Below are positions 34,501 to 43,300 of a DNA stretch of 64,000 bases, one piece after another. The notes under the pieces were generated by a model, which worked only from the letters and a program-made list of their open reading frames with translations, had not been told where the DNA came from and made no database searches. A program made the position numbers and the translations under genes. Each line of letters begins with the position of its first letter. The first letter of the stretch is position 1. The stretch is from Heliocidaris erythrogramma (Eukaryota > Echinodermata > Echinoidea > Camarodonta > Echinometridae): the NCBI GenBank assembly GCA_025617745.1, contig CM046853.1, positions 14,737,174 to 14,801,173 of the forward strand. The letters are read 5' to 3'.

Positions 34501-35219
34501 TTCTGATTGGAACATTGGAAATTATTCACCATTCTGACTGGAACATCAAGAATTATGTTGTCGCTCGCATTACGTTATTTCTGGGAATACCCGGCCCCAC
34601 TGCATAGCATAAACATGACACATGACAATGTTCCTTGATATACTTAATTTTCCAGTTCTTCATCCTTCTCCTATTTTTCTTACTGCATTGACTATCTACA
34701 ACCTATGAATAAAAATATTCATTTAACTATACTGCTTAGAAACATACATGACATGTTCATGACAAAATATAGGCCAACTTAATAGATAAATGACTGATAT
34801 CAAACAATTATTTTGATCTTGATGAGAAACAAAATACTCCAGCTTTGTCTAAAAAAATCAATCGGTTTCTACTCACCTATCAAGCATGTAAGTAAGCCCA
34901 GGTAGATAGAATTATAGTTCCCCAGCAAGGAATCTGAAAGCCACCCTCCGAAAAATGTAAAGACGTAATTGGTGCCGGTAAATGCCAAACTAAAAACAGC
35001 AGCATTAGCGCTCGAATATCCCAAATCGTTCGTACAAAATAAAACAAGGTTCGTCAGGATGCCGTAATAGATGATTTTTTCGACGAAATTAACAGTAGCA
35101 AGGCACAATACCAAGATGATATCGCGGGATGTGGGTTTGCTGGCGGGAGTTTCTGATTCCGATGGGTTGTTTTGTCCCGAAGAGGCTTGAGAAGTGGGGA
35201 TATCTCCACTATTCGCCAT
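16368..35219 (-). CDS. SLC15/POT-family peptide transporter-like protein, 8 coding exons
   Basis: Proton-coupled oligopeptide transporter family, whose members move di- and tripeptides or histidine across plasma or lysosomal membranes. Coding exons on the minus strand are 35219-34877, 28941-28731, 26505-26336, 25276-24876, 24474-24300, 19685-19485, 18684-18553 and 16522-16368. All have GT-AG borders and matching phases and total 1788 nt (595 aa). Family blocks in order: YYGILTNLVLF, FTFFGGWLSDSLLGN, ITVNIGTAPLKACVAPF, VEQDISFFLGF, YSTTYLLQGERMNLDGIPVA, DRVVYPLLDSRGVKV, FQIPQYIFIGIGDVFVLITG, LYLFYNGIGSYVGSLL and NKGHLEYYFILLAG. This order is that of SLC15A3/A4/A5-type proteins, about 570-580 aa. 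The usual ExxER in helix 1 reads NFVEK (residues 44-48), so two key positions differ. A long loop in exon 4 has CCCCC (272-276) and EASPLL (287-292). The member cannot be named from sequence alone. Introns hold many transposons. Confidence 0.9.
16983..16996. repeat. Poly(G) run, 14 nt
   Basis: Fourteen G residues, followed by a G-rich sequence (GGGCACTTTCTGGGGAAAAC) related to the unit of the minisatellite at 17700. Confidence 0.95.
17445..18230. repeat. Dispersed element with minisatellite array, copy 1
   Basis: The lead-in GGGGAAATTTTCGGAAAATA is followed by a poly-G run (17554-17567), a CCGCGCCGATTCTTTGAAGC block and then about twenty degenerate units of 20-26 bases like GGGGCACTTATCAGAAGG at about 17700-18175. 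It ends at a poly-C run (18200-18212) and GCGCCGCC. The same order recurs in the same orientation at 61878-62700. Minus-strand units partly read SDKCPFSP. It lies in intron 7 of the SLC15-like gene. Confidence 0.8.
18553..18684 (-). CDS. SLC15-like exon 7
   Basis: Acceptor TTTTCAG, donor CGCAG|GTACG, phases 1 to 1. Encodes LEFAFSQSPKSLQAFITGIY then LFYNGIGSYVGSLLVIIV, equivalent to the EFFYDQSPxSMRSLGLALYL block. Confidence 0.9.
19485..19685 (-). CDS. SLC15-like exon 6
   Basis: Acceptor TGACAG, donor CACAG|GTAATT, phases 1 to 1. Encodes FGLVSGLLSVLYAAVVEIVR and the IPQYIFIGIGDVFVLITG helix (family form: WLLPQYVLLGIADVF). Confidence 0.9.
20003..20362 (-). pseudogene. LINE C-terminal remnant with C2H2-like finger
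   Basis: Frame reading GHVVWGTVRGARPTGRPQLR then KDVCKRDMKQADIDPQLMGR and ending YVCNKCSRDCHSRVGLHSHY. The GRPxxRYKDVCKRDMK and CxxCxRxCxSRxGLxSH pattern is the usual tail of this abundant LINE type. It is separated from the RT part by deletions. Confidence 0.8.
20823..22565 (-). pseudogene. LINE endonuclease-RT ORF, rearranged and truncated
   Basis: 580-codon frame. The endonuclease is complete (LNIDIACLQETRLADSG, RQHGVGFAVKNSL, LYFLGDFNARVGAD, HQLDLVITRRADL, DCDTDHSLIGSK). In the RT, the region before IAIIDLTKAFDLVSRSRL is missing and replaced by a second copy of an 87-nt segment (21189-21275, duplicate of 20901-20987) that encodes LFGIFFSMLLQYAFD. GVKQGCVLAPTLFGIFF is present once in its proper place. 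The FADD catalytic block is absent: the frame stops after LRAKTKVQKPDCRG and the sequence resumes downstream as DRLSHACKEFGLTISLKKTN. It therefore cannot encode an active RT. Confidence 0.85.
24255..24266. repeat. Poly(C) run, 12 nt
   Basis: Twelve C residues 33 bases beyond the donor site of SLC15-like exon 5, inside the intron. Confidence 0.95.
24300..24474 (-). CDS. SLC15-like exon 5
   Basis: Acceptor TTCCAG, donor ATAG|GTATGA, phases 0 to 1. Encodes YSTTYLLQGERMNL and the VPIVDRVVYPLLDSRGV block, both highly conserved in SLC15 proteins. Confidence 0.9.
24876..25276 (-). CDS. SLC15-like exon 4 (large cytosolic loop)
   Basis: 401 nt, phases 1 to 0. Mostly a hydrophilic loop (a run of five Cys, an acidic Ser stretch SSRSSDDD, a dileucine-type EASPLL), then the next helix TLLVLSVAILYNTIRFQ. 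The helix start EAVEELKWLL matches the EDVKxLLRxLP motif that precedes TM7 in POT proteins. Confidence 0.88.
26336..26505 (-). CDS. SLC15-like exon 3
   Basis: Acceptor GAACAG, donor GATGG|GTAAGT, phases 2 to 1. Encodes VYFISEIAPLFTYSTLSYVE then QDISFFLGFIVVLCF, equivalent to the NWFYWSINLG...QQNVSFxxGY region of SLC15A4. Confidence 0.88.
26632..27033. repeat. Tandem duplication, two units of about 200 bp
   Basis: 26632-26843 and 26846-27033 share, in order, TTATCTTTATTA, CTTCTTGTxCCTGTAATTTT, ACCAGATCTTTTT, TTTCGTTAAG, ATCAATAATGTTCAATAAAT and TTCAACGGAATAA. It lies in intron 2 of the SLC15-like gene and has no ORF. Confidence 0.75.
27186..28698. mobile_element. Non-autonomous DNA element with arrays of AGTTGGCAACT
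   Basis: The ends GGGCCCTTATTAATAAAACC and, inverted from the right, GGCCCATATTCATAAAACCC are terminal repeats. Both sub-terminal zones (27210-27550 and 28350-28670) carry about fifteen copies or near-copies of the palindrome AGTTGGCAACT. The middle has no transposase. The 1.5-kb element lies in intron 2 of the SLC15-like gene, about 30 bases below exon 2. The superfamily is undetermined. Confidence 0.7.
28731..28941 (-). CDS. SLC15-like exon 2
   Basis: Acceptor ATCGCAG, donor TTG|GTAGGT, phases 1 to 2. Encodes FVITLITVNIGTAPLKACVA, which matches the POT GTGGIKPCVAPFGADQ block, then EEYGNRAIQITYHW. Confidence 0.88.
28942..29394. other. SLC15-like intron 1, 3' part
   Basis: Contains CT-rich and G-rich tracts (G14 at 29223-29236) and nothing else recognised. 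Confidence 0.4.
30290..31075. repeat. CpG-rich segment with dispersed ACGTAGCG motifs
   Basis: Many short related words on both strands, such as GGACGTAGCGGGAAC, GCGAGAACGTAGCGAGAACC and CTACGTCC. It includes the perfect palindrome GGTCTCCGGAGACC (30341-30354) and the 13-bp inverted pair CCGCTACGTGGAC / GTCCACGTAGCGG (30361-30402). The right edge TTCCAGTGTAAAGGGGCCTT looks like a DNA-transposon terminus, but no convincing left partner was found. Confidence 0.5.
31155..32825. mobile_element. Tc1/mariner-like element with about 420-bp TIRs
   Basis: TACAGTTAACAACAAAATTA at the left and its inverse (TTTTGTTGTTAACTGTA) at the right, with TA at both edges. The inverted similarity runs inward to about 31575 and 32400 (AAAATTATTCATACCC, ATCATCTGCAAATGAATG, CTCCTTGAGGATG). 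The 0.8-kb centre has no intact transposase frame. Confidence 0.75.
33430..33760. repeat. Pyrimidine/purine hairpin in the right foldback arm
   Basis: TCTTTCCTTATGCTATTCTTTG-like sequence (33480-33640) is followed around AACATAATGAACATAG by its complement type (CAAAGAATAACATAAGGATAG). It forms an imperfect hairpin with arms of about 100 bp. Confidence 0.55.
34877..35219 (-). CDS. SLC15-like exon 1 (start)
   Basis: ATG at 35219 in the context GTGAAAAATGGCG. It encodes a polar Ser/Pro-rich N-terminus, helix 1 (IILVLCLATVNFVEKIIYYG), helix 2 and the FGGWLSDSLLG loop. Ends ATAG|GTGAGT, phase 1. Confidence 0.9.
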
Positions 35220-36539
35220 TTTTCACAGCACTGCTGTTTCATGACCATATACCAAGCAGCCTGTGTATTAAAGTAAGTGGTCCTTCACATCACTTTTCAT
35301 TCCATTCCAACACAACTGGATTATACTGGTACTGTGGTACAGTTGCAAAGGTAATAAAAATCAGTTCGTAAATTATCCTGGTAGACATAACTGACTATAC
35401 AGCAATTAAAATGCCCTTTCAACTCTTTTACTTGCTTGTCTTGCTCTTTGGGGTCATAATCTGCCTACAAGTGTAACATCGGACATTCCATTGTAATCTC
35501 TTCAATAGTTTTGATCATGTTACTATAGTAAGTAACGCACAGGAGTGTCTCAATGAAAAGTGCGATGTGTCTGCGTTTTGGACTAAAACTTACTGTTTAA
35601 TTCATATCAGTCATATTAAAGTGTTGATTCATTGTACAGGTGAAGAAATAGATTTAGTATTGTTTGATTTATTGATATACAGTACTGTCAAAAGTTTCGG
35701 TTCACCCTGCCTTTTGTGACGAGTTTTTACATCATCTTTTATTCCCCATGAAATGACCTTCTCTATATATAGGCTCTTAAAAGCAGTTTTACCGGTTAGG
35801 ATACTATATAAAGATAATCTACATATGATGCTTGCGTACTCACAGGTGTATTTTTCTTGTTTTTATTTTTTAAAAATTATTTTTGTAAAAAAAAAAACAT
35901 AATGATACGTTTTGTTTAACACACTTTTTTTTTAAAGATTGATAGAAAACCGCAACCCATACATGTATTAGAACCCCCCCCCAAAAAAAAAAAACAAACA
36001 CACAAAACAAACAAACAAACAAACAAACAAAAGAAAAACAAAAACAAAAACAAACAAAACAAAACAAAACAAAACACAAAAAAATAACCTCAGCTCATTG
36101 GTTACAGCCTTGTAAATCATGTATTTACCATGTCCACATGGTTACTTTCATTAGTAATTAACTTTGAAAATATGCATCTAGTATTCTTGCAACAACAATG
36201 CACAGATGTCTTTTCTCACTTCTTTTCAACTCGTCCATCATAGGCCATGCAGAAACTATGCTCACTAAGGCTTTCATTTCATGTTATCATGGTTATATCA
36301 CATTATTCTTTTTAACCAATGTTCCTGCATATCATGCAGATTGAATATACATATTATATTTCGGGGGTTGGTAGTGTTGTTGGAGATATTCCCTAATAAT
36401 AATCAAAGACATACTAGGTTGTATAGTTTGATTTAGTAATCCGTTGTGTCATCCATGGTGGTAAGGAATGTCACCAACCTGGCAGAAATAATCACATTAA
36501 TCACTATGGTATCAGCTCTATAGACTATTTAATTTCACA
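35220..36539. other. Upstream flank of the SLC15-like gene
   Basis: No exon recognised. Presumed promoter of the minus-strand gene, without a clear TATA element. Contains the AAAC-rich array at 35975-36082. Confidence 0.4.
35975..36082. repeat. AAAC/AAAAC-rich microsatellite
   Basis: Runs of CAAA and AAAAC units after a C9A12 stretch. Confidence 0.9.
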
Positions 36540-37662
36540 CCGTAATCTATTTTTCTCATAAAAATCCAAATGTCGTAGAATCTGCTCTAAATACCGAGAT
36601 GGAGGTTTTGGACAAATGGATTTCTCAAAACAAATTATTGATTAATTATACGAAGACTGATAGCATGCTCATTGGCACGCGTAACATATTAGCAAAGTAT
36701 AAAGTAAATAATATGATCTTACAAAAGGTTGAAACTACTAAATACCTTGGACTTCATATTGATAAGGAATTGAAATGGGATATTCATATAAATAACATGT
36801 GTCAAAAAATTAGCAAGCTTGTCGGTTTCCTTGGTCGATTAAGACATGTTGTAAATGAATCAAGTTTAAATTTAATCTATAAATCGGTCATTATACCACA
36901 TTTTGATTATGGAGATGTTGTGTGGCAATCTGCTCCTAAAAGTTTTCTTTCACCTTTGCACAAAATCCAAAACAGAGCGGGTCGCATCATTATGAAAATC
37001 AATCCTTTTTATCATATATCAAACCAACATATTCACGACAAATTGGGTTGGGACCTTCTTGACTGCCGCTATAACAAACACATGTGTACAATGATTTATA
37101 GGATTTTGCATAATTTCACCCCAAATTATATGTCTGACAATATCACAATAAGAACTTCCAATTACACACTCCGCTCTAATCAGAATTTATATCTCCCAAG
37201 GCCAAAGTCTAATCATTGTAAAAGAACTTTTTTCTACAGGGGAATTTCCATTTATAACCAACTACCCAATGAAATTCGAAGTGCAACATCTATTAGATCC
37301 TTTAAACTGCTATTGAATCAATATTATAAATGAGCATATAAGTGGGGGAGGGGGTTGTCTGGGTTCGGGTATGGTCATTTTCATTTTATTAATTTGTAAC
37401 TTGGTTTGACTGTAGTTTGCAAATTTGATTGATTTGTGTTTTTTTTAATTTTGTTTTTCTTTTTTTTATTATATAATTGTGTTATGATATAATTTTTAAT
37501 ATATAATGCTATGTGGGACCCCAAGGAAGAACAGCAGAATTTTGTAAATACTGCTGAATTTGGGTCATCCTCCGTTTTTTAAGCTCATGTATACGTTGTA
37601 TTTTATGAAATGTATGTGGTTTTCTTAATACGGAAATAAATACAAACAAACAAACAAACATT
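36540..37662 (+). mobile_element. CR1-group LINE, 5'-truncated 3' half
   Basis: Plus-strand element. The readable frame begins at about 36541 just after the RT catalytic site (FSHKNPNVVESALNTEMEVL) and runs to a stop at 37333. A 3' UTR of about 330 bases ends in a CAAA-type tail (37640-37662). Truncation is typical of incomplete reverse transcription. Confidence 0.85.
36599..37333 (+). pseudogene. LINE RT thumb/C-terminal fragment, 244 aa
   Basis: Open frame with the KTDSMLIGTRN, TTKYLGLHIDKELKWDIHIN, NLIYKSVIIPHFDYGDVVWQ and KIQNRAGRIIM blocks that follow the FADD motif in CR1/L2-type reverse transcriptases. It ends PNEIRSATSIRSFKLLLNQY. Endonuclease and RT palm are missing, so this is a dead fragment with an undamaged frame. 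Confidence 0.85.
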
Positions 37663-38079
37663 GCCCCCATGCTTGATAGTGCGGAAAATGCAAGCAGGAG
37701 ACACTAATGTCTTCTTCACTGTCCTTATATGGTTACGGCACTCAAGTGAGCTCGACACAAAATTATACAAACTAGATTTCCTCAGTGAAAGATACCAGCA
37801 CTCTTTCGCGTTGTGAAATGCATAAATGGGTTATTTCATTGTAACAGTAAAGTGATCCCCTGGACACATGTAAACTAAGCAAGTACGTTTTATTGGAAAA
37901 AATATACGAAGAAGGTTAAAGAATTCCAATGGTTTGGTATATTTTCTCTCTGGACCCTAACCCCCAAGCAGCTTGTGTTGGACGACTTGAATAGGAAAAT
38001 CTAAGCCACATCCCTGTGCCAGAATACTGAATGGACATTTGAAGCAATAATGTTTATGAAATTTATTAAGGGAATATAT
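37663..38079. other. Intergenic, nothing recognised
   Basis: No coding or repeat feature was supported on either strand. Confidence 0.35.
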
Positions 38080-38560
38080 TACATTTGATCGTCAATAACA
38101 ATATAATCGAATTATTAATAGTAAATAATGTACGGCGAATAATGTGCGATCTTACTTTGTACAATACTCCAACTCCACGAGATATAGAAATCACAACATT
38201 AGCTACTAGTATATGAAAATTTCAGTTCAGGTTTGTCACCGACAGTAACACTTAAAGACTAGTACTTTCTTTCTGTTCAATTTTCATACTGTCAATAAAA
38301 ATATACCTAAAAATAGGTTATTAATCGTTAAAGATTTCTGAAGTGTAAATAGTTCGCATTTTTTACATTTAATGTTCAGATTAAAACTTCTAAATCACGT
38401 TGAGACTTTGGATAATTCTGCATTCATAGTTTCAATAAAATGCTCAAAATTATGGTGAGAAAGAAATAAATTGGTGTCATCAGTAAATAAGATGAATTGA
38501 AGTGATGAAGATGAATTACAAATATCATATATATTCCAAAATATATAGCAGCAGATTTGT
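38080..38560 (-). pseudogene. Degenerate CR1-group LINE relic
   Basis: On the minus strand, FTDDTNLFLSHHNFEHF and METMNAELSKVST-like sequence (about 38490-38390) is followed, through stops and shifts, by NVVISISRGVGVLYKVRSHI near 38190-38100. These match the ADDTSVFLSHRD and ISRGIGILYRVRYI blocks of the intact LINE at 10191-13133. It is an old decayed insertion. Confidence 0.7.
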
Positions 38561-38924
38561 AATACATACACATATCGATATTGATATGCATTGCTTATAT
38601 AATGATATCAATTGGACTCTACCACTACGGTTTTTGAACATAAGAATTAACTGCATTAAAGACACTAATTTAATATAATTCATTATGTTTCGCGATTTTA
38701 AAAGAAAAGATACAGTGTATATATTATGCGTTTTTGATTGATATGCTTTGAAAAACATCATGGCACTTGATTAGAAATTTATCAGGTTTAAAAGCATAAG
38801 TTATAAATTCTAAATTATAAATTCACGCCCCTTTTTAAAGATGAGTACATGGAGTATCAGTAATTAAAGTACAGTCATGATGTATTTTTTTTGTACAAGA
38901 CACGAAATATGCCTCAGAGCAGTC

Positions 38925-38992
38925 TTATTTTAGACCGATGCTCTCACCACTGCCTTTGTCGTTGCAGATGACATACTGATAATTATGCCAGT
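38925..38992 (-). CDS. Candidate terminal exon of the lectin-domain gene
   Basis: If spliced from the phase-1 donor at 40161, this would add DWHNYQYVICNDKGSGESIG, two more residues and TAA, giving 784 residues in total. The acceptor (AAAAGAG) has a poor pyrimidine tract, so this is tentative. A longer phase-0 alternative would start at 39011. Confidence 0.25.
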
Positions 38993-39128
38993 CTCTTTTG
39001 ATCTCAGACAGCTAGTCATGCTAGTTGTGGTATACCACAGTATTACGCTCATCAGACTCAAGGTCGTATGGTATAGGATATCCGTGCTTTCCTTACACTT
39101 CTATGAATAACAGCAGATTTGTAATATG

Positions 39129-39131
<3 letters not shown>

Positions 39132-39172
<41 letters not shown>
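39132..39172. repeat. TA dinucleotide microsatellite
   Basis: About twenty TA units. Confidence 0.95.
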
Positions 39173-39179
<7 letters not shown>

Positions 39180-40160
39180 CAACATATACAACGCCTCACA
39201 AATGAAAAAAGAAAGAAAATACTAATGGAAAGCTTACATGAACAGATATACAGCTATGTTACATCATTTCCTGAACAGACTTGAAATGGGAATATTCACC
39301 TTTTCTGCAAAACTACCCTTTGTATACAGTCTTTTACCAGTAAAGTACTTAATAAGTTTAAATTGAGATATACGGTAATATTGCCAGCACGAAATAAATT
39401 GTATCCATTCTTGTATTCGACGGATAAAATGTGTATTTGGTTGTAGTGCTTAAAGCAAGTGACATAAATGAGTGACATAAATTATTGGAAAAACAATTGG
39501 AAAAACATGGATTTGACCGACGGAGTATAGAGTCATGGGCTTAACAAAGTGCTTTTCACAAGCCTTTCTCATATTAATCTTCATAAACCACGTCAATTTG
39601 TGGACGTATGTGTTATTGTATATTAACATCCTGCTTTTTACTAGGCGAAGTTAATTAAAAAATATAAAATAACACCGTCTATGACATCATATAGAAAAAA
39701 GCTCATAAAGATTATCCGCTCGAAATGTGTATTCTTTTCAAGTACATGTATAAGTTGATCTGCTAGCCGCAACATGTCCAAGCCAGAAGATCCCCATTTG
39801 TATAATCTAGATCATAACAGAGAGATAGAGACAAAATGGAAAAGGTAGAAGGAAAGGCAGTGAGACAGAGAGATAGAAATAAAACAGAGAGACAGGGAGG
39901 CAGAATGTAGAGAAAAGTAAACATTTAAGATAAAAGATAAAGATTATTACATTATTGTCAATATTGCTAGTGCTGCTTTTATTGTACGTAATTATTTTTA
40001 AAAAGGTGAAAGTGATTAAGGAGAACAAAGAAAGAAATCATTAAAAAATATCTTGTTATAATAATCAAGGGGGTCTTATTATTTTCTTTTCATGTTACAA
40101 TCCCCCTCTGTATTCGTCTTTTGAGGCATATGCCCCCCCCCCCCCCGCCAAATAACCTAC

Positions 40161-40367
40161 CCGATGATGTGACAAGATTGTGTAGAGTCAAACCGCCGTT
40201 TCCACGGGCAGCCATCCAGCGATCAGTCAAGATGACTGACCAATCGGTTGTCGACCACGAACTGCTGAACCTCCCTTCAAGGTAAGTCCTCGAGTCGCGC
40301 CCGATAGCATAGAGGATGTCACTCACATTATGGTAGGCAATGACATCGCCAATGTACAACGGGAAAG
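40161..40367 (-). CDS. Lectin-domain gene exon 13
   Basis: Acceptor ACTTTAG, donor TCGG|GTAGGT, phases 1 to 1. Encodes FPLYIGDVIAYHNVSDILYA and SSSWSTTDWSVILTDRWMAA. Reading through the donor would instead run into a poly-C tract and stop soon after. Confidence 0.7.
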
Positions 40368-43300
40368 CTAAAGTTTGCAATCAAATTGAATTATTCAGTG
40401 TGAAACAAAGAAGAGAAACGTTTTCATGGTTGACGGTACCCTGAAAATGACGATCTCAGTGGCGTCACAATGATTTTTATACTCAGGACAAACTGGAGAA
40501 GAAGAAAAATTGATGGGGATTTGCTCTAAAAAAATTGGAATATTGGTATCTTTTCATAGGCTAAATAAAAACAATTGGACTTTTCGATTAACAATAAATG
40601 AGTAATGGATTTCAATTCACAATTTGCATATTAGAGGCTGCATAATTTATATTCCGAAAGTCATTAATTCGTCAACACTTCAAAAATAGGATTTATTTGT
40701 TCAGCACATGCTAATCCCCCCCCCCAATAAAAACAACACAACAAAACAAAATAAAACAAAAAACACACACACATGGGTATTAGAGACAAAATGGATGTTC
40801 CTCTCAAATCAATCAGAATAATTGAACCCCAAATATAATAACAGGGTGAGCAGCTGGTTTATTTTATATTCGTAAAATGTTGGAGGCTTGAGTTCACAGA
40901 GATGTAATGAGAATATAATTGTCCATTTTGTTCTGCAAGCTTACCTTCCCACGTACTGGACGATGGACGTGAAAACACACAGCTGGGTTCTGATGAACTG
41001 AATAAAGGTGAGATAGATACGATTGTTATTCTGATGCTTAATTGCTTTCTGTGCAATCATAGGTAGATCTTCGGAAAGCAAGACTGGGCAAATTATGCAA
41101 TTATACCTATTATTCATCCTTTTAAATGATTTTTTTAAAAGTGTATACTCCATTCATCACCCCCTCACTCTCTCCCTCACTCTCCCCCCTCTCTCGCTCT
41201 CTCTCTTTCACCATCTTTCTCTCCCTTCTCCCTCTCTTCTCCTCTCTGTCTCTCTCTCTCTCTCCATCGAATCTCTTCTGTTCCAACAGTTGTCATTGAC
41301 CTGATGTTACAATTTTTTGAAATTTTATACATACAAATGGATTGGAAATTTCACTCAATTTATTATTCGAGTTTAAATAAATGATATTCTCCATAGAGAT
41401 TCATATTTAGAGTGAGGAAATACCTTATGCCGACGTTGTTGCAGGCTATGCGTAGACCATTCCCATCAGATAGGATGCTCCGATCGTAATATTCTGATCA
41501 AAGTGAAAGCACCAAAGAGCATCATTAAAAAGTTTGATGACCACAATACGACCAATTAGATTAAATTTAAATGCGTGACATTTCAAACGAAATATGAAAT
41601 TCTTCATAAGCGACTGTTCTCTTCTATGAAATAAAATGACTTATTCCTCACATTTCGCATGCCCACCCCTCCATCAAAGATGAAAAGAATATATCAAAAC
41701 TTCTTTCAAGGTCTTAATAATACTGACCTTACCAAGTTCATTTCGAAATATCGATTAAAACTGATCGGTATGAATCTGAAAGGATAGTAAAACAGAAGTC
41801 ATGTTACTTAGTAGAATGTTTAATACCTTCCAAGGGGCACTGTGACAAACCCTGAGCACAGACGTGATGCCCCGACCCATCACACGTGAAAGCTCCCGAT
41901 TTACAACATGCACAACTAGGATCAGATGAATGGTAGTTACTACAAGGACAGGTCCAACCGTCTGTCAAAGATTGTCCAGCTTGGGGTATGCCATGGAAAT
42001 GATTCCTTGTCTCTCCTGGTGGATCTGTTGGTGAAACATCAAGCAATTAAAATTAACCTAGTCCTTTAAAATACATTAGTACATGTAGAGAGAAATTGGT
42101 GCTCATGGTCAAATCTTTTTTTTTTTTCTTTCAATTGAAAGATTTTATTAAATCATTCCAGAACGACATATAATCAACACTTATGAACAAATAATCTGTA
42201 AAATATAATGCATCAAAGAATACAGGATTACATCAGTTGCAGATTTCTCCATTTATCTAAATATAAAACAAAATTATTTCTTTTCATGTAGAGGATTCGA
42301 TCAACGTCGCGAAAACGTCTAAGTTCATGCTTAAAATAATTTAATGACAGTCTTTCCTTCTTGCATCTGGCAGAAAATATATAATGTTTTGCATGAAGAC
42401 TAACAAAATTAACTCATGGTCAAATGTACCATCGTCAGAAGGAAAGTTTTTTACAGCGTTTTTTTTTTTTTTTTTTTTTTTTTTTTGGGGGGGGGGGGGT
42501 AAAGATTCTTTAACGACTATATTATTTTGTTGAAAGTTCAATATCGAAATACAGTAAGGAATTCATAGTTACATCTCGCACCGTCATAACGATGACATGA
42601 GGATATATCCCGAAAATCATGTATAGAATTTACCTTGTAAGAAATGTCATTCAACTACTAGTACATGATTTTAAAAGTATTCAAAATCTCAAAAAGTGCG
42701 TGCTGGTTGATATTGAGCCCGATAAATTGTTCTCAAAGCGCTGCATTTGTATTTCAGGATATTTTCTATCGAAAATATGTAGTGCCGACACCTTTATTTT
42801 CCAATATTTCACGACTTAATGCATCCTAAAATATTGCCATGAGCGACGTTGTCTGTGAGCAATAGTTGAATACAGGTATATACCAGCATTCTAGGCCACC
42901 CAAATGATGATCTCTACATTCGATCACGTTTAACAGCTTTAGTGTAAATTGGCTACATGATACATAACAATTTCGTTACTTACCAATTGAAATTTCACAA
43001 ATAAAATATCTCAACTCCGCACAAGCAGTTGTTTCTACGCCTCCGTTCTCAATACCATCTGACCAATAAGATCCCGCAACGACCAAACTTTGACAGACAC
43101 CTGCTGCATCTGGTTGCCCCGGTAACCAATTGGTGTACTATTTATGGGAAGACGGTAATTTACAGTTAAATAATTTATAACAACACACATGATAGGAAAA
43201 TTAAGAGGAATGTAGGGGTAATCATAATATCATATGATAACCACAATATATTAAAGGGCATTCCTACCTTTTGTAAAAAGCTGATTTGTGTGAAAGCGGA

